Shown in pieces: positions 1 to 6,710 of a DNA stretch of 9,705 bases. Position 1 is the stretch's first letter, and every line of letters begins with the position of its first letter. The notes beneath the pieces were generated by a model, which saw nothing but the letters and a program-made list of their open reading frames with translations, was not told where the DNA came from and searched no databases. The stretch lies in assembly GCA_041628615.1 (NCBI GenBank), contig JBFKOW010000136.1, positions 1 to 9,705 of the forward strand, in the 5' to 3' direction. The translations under genes were made by a program, and so were the position numbers. Origin of the DNA: JAMWZF01 sp041628615 (lineage in GTDB: Bacteria; Pseudomonadota; Alphaproteobacteria; Rhodobacterales; Rhodobacteraceae).

Positions 1-114
1 ACCTTCGAGGACGACGCCGGCGCCTACGACCAGAAGGACGCCAAGGGCTTCATCCAGCTCAACGCGCTGCGGCTCAAGCTTCTGGCGGCACGGAACCGGC
101 GGCTCAAGGGCTGA
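1..114 (+). CDS. argG: Argininosuccinate synthase, C-terminal end (5' part outside window)
   Basis: The window opens inside a reading frame whose last 37 residues run from TFEDDAGAYDQKDAKGF to a basic tail ending LAARNRRLKG, then TGA. This matches what I know of the C-terminus of alphaproteobacterial argininosuccinate synthase, where an acidic F-E-x-D-x-GAYDQ-D-x-GFI stretch is followed by a helix N-A-L-R-L-(K/R)-L-xA-x-R-x-R. The enzyme joins citrulline and aspartate using ATP, the next-to-last step of arginine synthesis, in the cytoplasm as a tetramer. The ATP-binding and catalytic parts lie upstream of the window, so whether the gene is intact cannot be judged. Its stop codon lies inside the stem of the hairpin at 111-142, so argG looks like the last gene of its transcript. 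Confidence 0.9.
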   Translation, partial: TFEDDAGAYDQKDAKGFIQLNALRLKLLAARNRRLKG

Positions 115-142
115 CCGGGGCGACAGGAGCCGCCCCGGTCAG
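111..142. terminator. Strong hairpin at the argG / DUF1508 convergent junction, probable bidirectional terminator
   Basis: Bases 111-122 (CTGACCGGGGCG) are the exact reverse complement of 131-142, giving a 12-bp perfect stem with an 8-base loop (123-130). The stem includes the argG stop codon (112-114). It is followed on the + strand by a short T-rich run (TTCTTA, 143-148) and lies just beyond the stop of the convergent DUF1508 gene (146-148). A stem this strong between two convergent genes is best read as a terminator serving argG and possibly both transcripts. The T-tract is weak, so termination strength is uncertain. Confidence 0.75.
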
Positions 143-145
143 TTC

Positions 146-325
146 TTATGCTGCGGCCCTGTCGTAGACAGGTGCGTTGTAGGAAGACTTCGTCAGGTTG
201 ATGCCGTGTTCAGCATCAGCTTTCCGGACGTAGCTTTCGGAAGAAACCGCGATGGGCTCGTGATTGGACGCCTTGAGCGTCCAGCGCCAGAATCCGGCGG
301 TGTCTTTGCCGATCACAAAATACAT
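146..325 (-). CDS. Small DUF1508 (YegP-like) domain protein, single domain
   Basis: The product is 59 residues, beginning MYFVIGKDTAGFWRWTLKAS and containing the DUF1508/UPF0339 pattern: a strand Y-F-x-I-x-K-D, then W-R-W-x-L-K-A-x-N, then I-A-x-SSE-x-Y-x-x-K-A and a helix G-I-x-x-x-K. One domain of about 55 residues fills the protein, whereas E. coli YegP carries two in tandem. The ATG at 325 is chosen because the domain starts there and a GGAGG lies 8 bases upstream (334-338). A GTG at 424 would add 33 proline- and serine-rich residues with no ribosome site and no match to the family. The molecular role of DUF1508 proteins is not established. By hand count 141-330 has 103 of 190 bases G+C (54%), well below neighbouring genes, which suggests later acquisition. 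Confidence 0.8.
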   Translation of the reverse strand: MYFVIGKDTAGFWRWTLKASNHEPIAVSSESYVRKADAEHGINLTKSSYNAPVYDRAAA

Positions 326-333
326 TGGATCGT

Positions 334-338
334 CCTCC
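334..338 (-). promoter_or_regulatory. Ribosome binding site that fixes the DUF1508 start
   Basis: On the minus strand GGAGG is followed by 8 bases and then ATG (323-325). It is the only convincing Shine-Dalgarno sequence near any possible start of this frame, and it lies inside the longer open frame that begins with GTG at 424. It therefore supports the short 59-residue form. Confidence 0.75.
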
Positions 339-415
339 AAACCAAATTGCGGCACCGGCGGAATTGCCGGAACCTGCGGGGACGGCCGCAACTTGCTTGA
401 CGGAGTCGCTCGTTT

Positions 416-430
416 CCGTGACACTCACGG
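416..430. promoter_or_regulatory. 15-bp dyad upstream of the DUF1508 gene, possible operator
   Basis: CCGTGA (416-421) and TCACGG (425-430) are perfect inverted copies separated by CAC. The dyad lies about 90 bp upstream of the DUF1508 start codon, in the leader or promoter zone of that gene. A short symmetrical site here could bind a dimeric regulator or be a small stem in the leader RNA. No known regulator consensus is recognised, so the role is inference. Confidence 0.3.
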
Positions 431-461
431 TGTTCTTACGAACTGGCTGCCGTTAGCGGCC

Positions 462-499
462 ATCATGGGGCGTCCATGCCAGTGGACGCCCCTAATGAT
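462..499. repeat. Strong hairpin in the gene-free stretch between the sulfotransferase-like and DUF1508 genes
   Basis: GGGGCGTCCA (467-476) and TGGACGCCCC (483-492) form a perfect 10-bp stem with a 6-base loop (TGCCAG). ATCAT (462-466) and ATGAT (495-499) extend it by five pairs after a two-base bulge (TA, 493-494). No T-tract follows on either strand, so it is not a textbook terminator. It lies downstream of the sulfotransferase-like gene and upstream of the DUF1508 gene, both on the minus strand, so it could end or process the first transcript, structure the leader of the second, or belong to a small RNA. I find no convincing gene in 326-578. Confidence 0.6.
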
Positions 500-547
500 T
501 CCTGATCTCGGTTACGGAGTCGAGTCGTTTCACACTAGGTGTTGAGG

Positions 548-566
548 AAAAAGGGCAGTCCGTGCC
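548..566 (-). terminator. Weak candidate terminator after the sulfotransferase-like gene
   Basis: On the minus strand, 13 bases after the stop codon, GGCA (566-563) and TGCC (557-554) form a 4-bp stem with a 5-base loop, followed after one more base pair step by CCTTTTT ending at 548. The run of five T is clear, but the stem is short, so this is only a candidate Rho-independent terminator. Confidence 0.35.
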
Positions 567-578
567 TACGGCTTGTAC

Positions 579-1277
579 CTAACATACGTGTTTCACCATC
601 TCTTCGTAGGCCGGCAGCACCTCGGCCAGAAGCCCGGCATGGTCCGGTACCTCGGGCACCGGGCCGGGATCGGCGGGCATCAGGCCGGTGCTGGCATGGA
701 CCGCGTTGTACCAATGCGGCGCCCAGGGGCCGTCGAACGGCTTCGGCCCGGCCTCCCAGCGCAGCATCCCGGGCAGGAAGGGCAGGCCGATCGCGGCACA
801 GAGCCGGGCGAGCATCCCTTCCGGGTCGCGCCGGATCGCGTCGCTGTCCACCACCGGGCCGGGAAAACGGGCGAAGATCTCGAGATGCCGGCGATACCCG
901 AGGTCGTCGGCGGTCACCGCGTCCCGCTTGGCGGCGTAGGACGCGATGACCCGCGCCGGGTGCCGGATCAGGTGGACGTTGACGCAGGCCTCGGCCCAGT
1001 CGAGCGGAAAACCCGGCAGCATATGATGCGGCATGTGTTTCATGTAGAGATGCGGCTTGCCGTCCGGGATCGGCCCGGCGCAGGCCGCCGCAACCTTCTC
1101 CGGATCCGCCTCCATCGCGGCAAGAACCGCGTCCCGCAGCGGATGGTCGGCGCCCGACGCGGCGAGGTAGGCGGCGTAGAACGGCTCGTCCAGCGCGGCG
1201 CAATCGGGCCGGGCGGCGAAGGCATACATCATCGCCGTCGACAGGTTGCGCGGCCCCGACCACATCGCGATCCGCAT
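579..1277 (-). CDS. Sulfotransferase-like P-loop protein
   Basis: The product is 232 residues. It opens with the strand and loop MRIAMWSGPRNLSTAMM (residues 1-17), which has the placing and S-G-x-R-(N/S)-x-S-T shape of the sulfotransferase loop that binds the 5'-phosphosulfate of PAPS. A second motif, HLIRHPARVIASY (102-114), corresponds to the R-x-P-x-x-x-x-x-S 3'-phosphate-binding element. DEPFYAAYL (30-38) follows the pattern of bacterial sulfotransferase-like families in which this acidic stretch follows the first helix. Acceptor substrate unknown; true sulfotransfer is inferred from fold motifs only. The ATG at 1277 is preceded by an AAGGAGGAGGAG-type ribosome site (1281-1293), and the motif begins at residue 1, so the longer open frame upstream is rejected. 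The gene is divergent from msrA, and its last codons and stop lie at the edge of the lower-GC islet. Confidence 0.75.
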   Translation of the reverse strand: MRIAMWSGPRNLSTAMMYAFAARPDCAALDEPFYAAYLAASGADHPLRDAVLAAMEADPEKVAAACAGPIPDGKPHLYMKHMPHHMLPGFPLDWAEACVNVHLIRHPARVIASYAAKRDAVTADDLGYRRHLEIFARFPGPVVDSDAIRRDPEGMLARLCAAIGLPFLPGMLRWEAGPKPFDGPWAPHWYNAVHASTGLMPADPGPVPEVPDHAGLLAEVLPAYEEMVKHVC

Positions 1278-1311
1278 CCGGCTCCTCCTCCTTCCGGCCC
1301 GCTGACGCGGC

Positions 1312-1340
1312 ACGCTAGGCCGGGCGGCGCATTGTTCCAA
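1312..1340 (-). promoter_or_regulatory. Candidate sigma-70 type promoter of the sulfotransferase-like gene
   Basis: On the minus strand TTGGAA (1340-1335) and TAGCGT (1317-1312) are separated by 17 bp and would start transcription about 30 bp before the ATG at 1277. The matches to TTGACA and TATAAT are four and three of six, so this is a plausible but weak call. The rest of the 147-bp divergent gap must also hold the msrA promoter, which I cannot place. A short CGTGA-CC-TCACG dyad lies at 1354-1365. Confidence 0.3.
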
Positions 1341-1424
1341 CCGGTAAAAGCGGCGTGACCTCACGGCCGGGTGAATTGCGGCACCGCGAGACCGGGCGCA
1401 GGGTTCCCGGCGAAGGAGACCGCC

Positions 1425-2081
1425 ATGACCCTCACCGACCTCAAGGCCCTTGTCCTGACAACCCTGATCCTCGGCTTCCTCGTGCTCTGCCCGAACCGGA
1501 GCGAGGCGCGCGACATGCAGACGATGATCGTCGCGGGAGGCTGTTTCTGGTGTGTCGAGGCGGATTTCGAGAAGGTCGCCGGGGTCAGCGGGGTGGTCTC
1601 CGGCTATACCGGCGGCACCGTGGCGAACCCGACCTACCGGCAGGTGACGGCGGGCGGGACCGGGCACTACGAGGCGGTCGAGATCACCTACGACGCCGAC
1701 CGGGTGAGCTATCGCCAGCTTCTCGACCTGTTCTTCCGCTCCATTGACCCGACCGACGCGGGCGGCCAGTTCTGCGACCGCGGGGCCAGCTACCGCACTG
1801 CGGTTTTCGTCTCTGACACGGCGCAACAGCGCGAGGCCGAGGCCGCCAAGGCCGCCGCTGGGCGGGCGCTGGGCCGGTCCATCGTCACCCCGATCCTTCC
1901 CGCCGCGCCGTTCTACGTGGCCGAGGACTACCACCAGGACTATTACAAGGGCTCGTCCATCGTGCTGACACGGCGCGGGCCCAAGACGCAGGCCGACGCC
2001 TACGATTTCTACCGCACCGCCTGCGGCCGGGACGCGCGGGTGCGGCAGCTCTGGGGCGACGCCGCGCCCTTCGCCGGCTGA
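1425..2081 (+). CDS. msrA: Peptide-methionine (S)-S-oxide reductase MsrA, exported form
   Basis: The product is 218 residues and carries the MsrA signature GGCFWC (38-43) with catalytic Cys40, then HYEAVEITYD (81-90), QFCDRGASYRTAVF (115-128) and AEDYHQDYY (166-174). Cys200 in the C-terminal tail is the likely resolving cysteine. MsrA reduces methionine S-sulfoxide in proteins, then is recycled through a disulfide by thioredoxin or an equivalent. The first 28 residues form a signal peptide: one lysine, a hydrophobic core (about 8-21) and a cleavage site after SEA at 26-28. The enzyme is therefore expected in the periplasm, where an electron donor other than cytoplasmic thioredoxin would be needed. 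The start at 1425 has AAGGAG at 1413-1418; upstream in-frame starts lack one and would bury the signal peptide. It converges on the ribokinase gene with a 9-bp gap. Confidence 0.93.
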   Translation: MTLTDLKALVLTTLILGFLVLCPNRSEARDMQTMIVAGGCFWCVEADFEKVAGVSGVVSGYTGGTVANPTYRQVTAGGTGHYEAVEITYDADRVSYRQLLDLFFRSIDPTDAGGQFCDRGASYRTAVFVSDTAQQREAEAAKAAAGRALGRSIVTPILPAAPFYVAEDYHQDYYKGSSIVLTRRGPKTQADAYDFYRTACGRDARVRQLWGDAAPFAG

Positions 2082-2100
2082 CGCCTCGGGTCACGGCCGG
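2074..2100. terminator. Hairpin spanning both stop codons at the msrA / ribokinase junction
   Basis: CCGGCTGAC (2074-2082) pairs with GTCA (2090-2093) and GCCGG (2096-2100), giving nine pairs with a two-base bulge and a 7-base loop. The msrA stop (2079-2081) and the ribokinase stop (2091-2093) lie opposite each other in the stem. There is no T-tract in either direction. A bidirectional terminator or a 3'-end protecting structure is the likely role. Confidence 0.45.
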
Positions 2101-2957
2101 AAGCTCTGCACCTCCAGAAGGTCGGGGATCACGTCGGCGGTGCCGTGGCGGGTGACCATCAGCGCGCCCGCCTTCATCGCCTGACCGATCGCCTGCGCCA
2201 TCGGCATCCCGCGGTCCAGCCCGGCCAGGATGTAGCCGGTCACCGTGTCGCCGGCGCCGGTGGTGTCCACCGGCTCGACCCGGATCGCATCGAAGCGCCG
2301 CGCCCCCTCCGGCCCGAACCATTCGGCCCCCTCCGCGCCGAGCGTGACGATCACGTCGCGCACCGGCAGGGCATCCGGGGCGAGGCCGGTCGCCTCCTGC
2401 AACTGCCGCGCCTCGACCGCGTTCAGGAACAGCAGGTCGAGATGGTCGAGCACCGCCTGCACCCGCGCCGCCTCGAACGGGGCGGCGGCATAGGCGACGG
2501 TCAGGCCAAGCTCTGCGCCCAGCGCGGCGACCTCGGCCTGCAGGCTGGTCTCGTTCTGGAACACCAGGATGTCGCCGGTCGCGGCCTCGGACAGCGCCCT
2601 TCGGACCAGATCCTCGGGGATCCGGTGATTGGCCCCCGGATGCAGGATGATGCTGTTCTCGCCCGCCGGGTCCACGGCGATGATCGCCTGCGCGGTCTCG
2701 GTCTCCAGCTCGGCGACAAAGCGGGTGTCGACGCCGTATTCCAGCAGCCGCTCGACCGTCCAGCGCCCGTCCCGCCCGACCGCGCCGATATGGCGGACAT
2801 GGGCCCCGGCGCGGGCCGCGGCGACCGACATGTTTGCGCCCTTGCCGCCGAGGAACACCTGACGGCCGGTCGAGGCGAGGGTCTCGCCGGGGGCCGGGAT
2901 ATGCGGCACGGCATAGACGAAATCGGCGTTGATCGATCCGAGGTTCCAGATTGTCAT
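2091..2957 (-). CDS. rbsK: Ribokinase (PfkB-family sugar kinase)
   Basis: The product is 288 residues, close to the usual ribokinase length. It begins with the strand NLGSINADFV (5-14), followed by PAPGETL (21-27), the substrate-binding GGKGAN (37-42), NSIILHPGAN (101-110), FLNAVEA (177-183), VTLGAEG (204-210) and the catalytic anion-hole motif DTTGAGD (231-237) with Asp237 as the expected base. These match ribokinase in order and spacing. Ribokinases phosphorylate D-ribose at O5 with ATP in the cytoplasm; a related pentose or nucleoside could also be the substrate. The ATG at 2957 puts the first strand at the N-terminus; its ribosome site (GGAT region) is weak, but upstream starts would add a basic stretch unlike the family. 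No ribose transporter or regulator is in the window, so the gene stands alone. It is convergent with msrA and divergent from the metzincin gene. Confidence 0.85.
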   Translation of the reverse strand: MTIWNLGSINADFVYAVPHIPAPGETLASTGRQVFLGGKGANMSVAAARAGAHVRHIGAVGRDGRWTVERLLEYGVDTRFVAELETETAQAIIAVDPAGENSIILHPGANHRIPEDLVRRALSEAATGDILVFQNETSLQAEVAALGAELGLTVAYAAAPFEAARVQAVLDHLDLLFLNAVEARQLQEATGLAPDALPVRDVIVTLGAEGAEWFGPEGARRFDAIRVEPVDTTGAGDTVTGYILAGLDRGMPMAQAIGQAMKAGALMVTRHGTADVIPDLLEVQSFRP

Positions 2958-3040
2958 GGGCCATCCGCGCACTGTCCGGCACCCGCGACGGTGGCCGCGA
3001 TGCCGGCCGGACGCAACGCGGAACTTGTCCGACTCGGGTT

Positions 3041-3069
3041 TTGGTGCTTCCCTTTCGGCATTCCATTTT
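3041..3069 (+). promoter_or_regulatory. Weak promoter candidate for the metzincin two-gene unit
   Basis: Within the 128-bp divergent gap (2958-3085), the last 50 bp become T-rich. TTGGTG (3041-3046) and CATTTT (3064-3069) are separated by 17 bp and would give a leader of roughly 10 bases before the ATG at 3086, which has GGTGA at 3076-3080. Both boxes match consensus poorly. No clear promoter for the ribokinase gene is seen on the other strand. Confidence 0.2.
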
Positions 3070-3085
3070 TCGCCCGGTGATTTCA

Positions 3086-3991
3086 ATGAAACAAACTATC
3101 CAGATGTCGAACTTCGACGCCGAGCTCGACACCGATGTCTGCGACGCCCAGAACAACATGAACCTGACGCTCAAGCTTCGGCTCGGCTTCACCCAGATCA
3201 ACCCGGCGGGCGGTGCGGCCGAAGGCACCTATCACGACTACGGCGATCCGAGCGACCCGACGCGGCGGATCATCCGCTGGACCGACTGGTCCTGGGCGCA
3301 ATGGAAGCGCAACTTCGTGACCACCGCGCAGGCGTTCTGGAACGGCAAGTTCTGGCTGATGAACCCGAGCAGCCTGTTCGCCTTCCAGGATGGCGGCCGG
3401 ACCTTCATTCCCAACGCCTATTGCCGGATGCGCATCACCGCGCAGGAGGGCACCGCCACCGACAACCACCATTCGATCAGCGTGGTGCGCCTGCATTCCT
3501 CCGAGAACTGGTTCGGCTCGCATTCGACGCTGTATGACAGTCTCGACACCCGCTCGACCCGGAAGGGGGTCAATGACGACGGCACCCCGATCATGCAGCG
3601 GGCGCATGTCCACGAAGTCGGCCACCTGCTCGGGCTTGGCCATGTCGACGAGGGCGAGGCGCATTGCCCGACCTCGGGCAACACCAACGCCGCGGCGTGC
3701 TACGGGCTGACCGATCACGACCAGAACTCGGTGATGGGCCAGGGGATGCAACTGCGCCGCGAACATGCCGCGCCCTGGCAGAAGGCGATGCGGCGCTTCG
3801 CCTTCAACGAGGCGACCCAGTCGTCGCGCCCCGCCGCGTCGCTGTCCGACCTTGCCACGCTCGCCGGAACCGCGGTTCTGGCCGGGCTGGTGAACTGGGA
3901 GGCCAAGATGCGCCGCCACTATCCGCGCACCCCGGCCGAGGTCGCGGCGCGCACGCTGGTCACGTCGCCGCGGTCCCCGGCGTCGCCATGA
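3086..3991 (+). CDS. Metzincin-type zinc metalloprotease of unassigned family, no signal peptide
   Basis: The product is 301 residues. HEVGHLLGLGH (176-186) is the complete metzincin zinc site HExxHxxGxxH, with His176, His180 and His186 as ligands and Glu177 as the catalytic base. SVMG (215-218) supplies the Met-turn, 31 residues after the third His. Ahead of it are a strand-rich part (about 28-65), a tryptophan-rich segment WTDWSWAQWKRNF (65-77) with FWNGKFWL (84-91), and strands at 112-136. Cys194 and Cys205 lie in the loop between zinc site and Met-turn. The C-terminal 70 residues look helical. I see no signal peptide, no serralysin-type glycine repeats and no transmembrane segment, so the product is either cytoplasmic or leaves by a signal-independent route. 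I do not recognise the family; the residue after the third His is Val, which fits none of the classic subfamilies I know. The stop overlaps the next gene's start by ATGA. Confidence 0.8.
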   Translation: MKQTIQMSNFDAELDTDVCDAQNNMNLTLKLRLGFTQINPAGGAAEGTYHDYGDPSDPTRRIIRWTDWSWAQWKRNFVTTAQAFWNGKFWLMNPSSLFAFQDGGRTFIPNAYCRMRITAQEGTATDNHHSISVVRLHSSENWFGSHSTLYDSLDTRSTRKGVNDDGTPIMQRAHVHEVGHLLGLGHVDEGEAHCPTSGNTNAAACYGLTDHDQNSVMGQGMQLRREHAAPWQKAMRRFAFNEATQSSRPAASLSDLATLAGTAVLAGLVNWEAKMRRHYPRTPAEVAARTLVTSPRSPASP

Positions 3992-4332
3992 GCCTCCGCC
4001 GCCGTCTCCTGCCGGCCGCCGCGGCCGCCATCGCCGCGCTGCTGGTCCTCGGGCCGCTGGCCCGCGCCAACGACACGGCCACCGATCTGAAGGATTGTGC
4101 CATGAATGCGATTGAACGCTCGATCTGCGTCTACGAGGCCATCATGGCCGACATCCGCGACAACTTCCCGATGGAGGCCGAGGGCGGCATCACCGCGCTG
4201 CGGCAGACCGCAACCACGACCTTCGAGGCCACGATCTCGCGCGAGGGGGCGCGGGATCTGTGGACCTACGAGATCGGCTTCGGCACCGACGGCTCGGTCC
4301 GGATCGAGAACCGGACCGAAGGCGTGAAGTAG
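3988..4332 (+). CDS. Small exported protein of unknown function, translationally coupled to the metzincin gene
   Basis: The product is 114 residues. It begins with three arginines (4-6) and an alanine/leucine-rich core (about 7-24), then the cleavage motif ARA at 25-27, a clear Sec signal peptide leading to the periplasm or outside. The mature part of about 87 residues has Cys37 and Cys47 in a predicted helix region (DLKDCAMNAIERSICVYEAI), spaced ten apart and able to form a disulfide. A short helix (about 67-76) is followed by three probable strands (about 77-84, 91-98 and 103-109), ending RIENRTEGVK. Its ATG shares ATGA with the metzincin stop and has no good ribosome site of its own, so it is probably translated by coupling. 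I recognise no family. A helix followed by three strands loosely recalls PepSY-like inhibitor domains, but that is conjecture. The stop is 1 bp from the convergent maeB stop. Confidence 0.75.
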   Translation: MSLRRRLLPAAAAAIAALLVLGPLARANDTATDLKDCAMNAIERSICVYEAIMADIRDNFPMEAEGGITALRQTATTTFEATISREGARDLWTYEIGFGTDGSVRIENRTEGVK

Positions 4333-4333
4333 C

Positions 4334-6589
<2,256 letters not shown>

Positions 6590-6613
6590 CGTCGTCCTCC
6601 CTTGCGTCAGACA

Positions 6614-6643
6614 GGGATAGCGGGTGATCCGGGCGGGCTTCAA
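6614..6643 (-). promoter_or_regulatory. Candidate promoter of maeB
   Basis: On the minus strand TTGAAG (6643-6638) and TATCCC (6619-6614) are separated by 18 bp, giving a start near 6607 and a leader of roughly 18 bases that still includes the ribosome site. Four and three of six bases match the sigma-70 consensus, and alphaproteobacterial -10 boxes are often degenerate. For mutS in the other direction I see only TTGTCG (6662-6667) and TAGGGT (6683-6688) with a short 15-bp spacer, which I do not call. Confidence 0.4.
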
Positions 6644-6710
6644 CGGGCTGATTTTCGGCTTTTGTCGCTAACATCCGCTTTGTAGGGTCGCGGCCCAGAC
6701 CGGGGGACAG

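Noticed and set aside
422..466. A 13-codon frame on the minus strand (ATG at 466, stop TGA at 427-425) directly followed in frame by the GTG at 424 of the longer DUF1508 frame
   Set aside because: Tempting as a leader peptide or a UGA recoding case, but there is no ribosome site before the ATG at 466, which lies at the foot of the hairpin, and the real gene starts at 325.
1485..1495. Possible lipoprotein cysteine (Cys22) in the MsrA leader
   Set aside because: The residues before it (LVL) do not fit the lipobox, which needs a small residue at -1; cleavage after SEA at 26-28 fits a normal signal peptide better.
1885..3228. 447-codon open frame on the minus strand overlapping the ribokinase gene
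   Set aside because: It is a frame-shifted reading of the ribokinase region with an Arg/Gly/Pro-rich translation.
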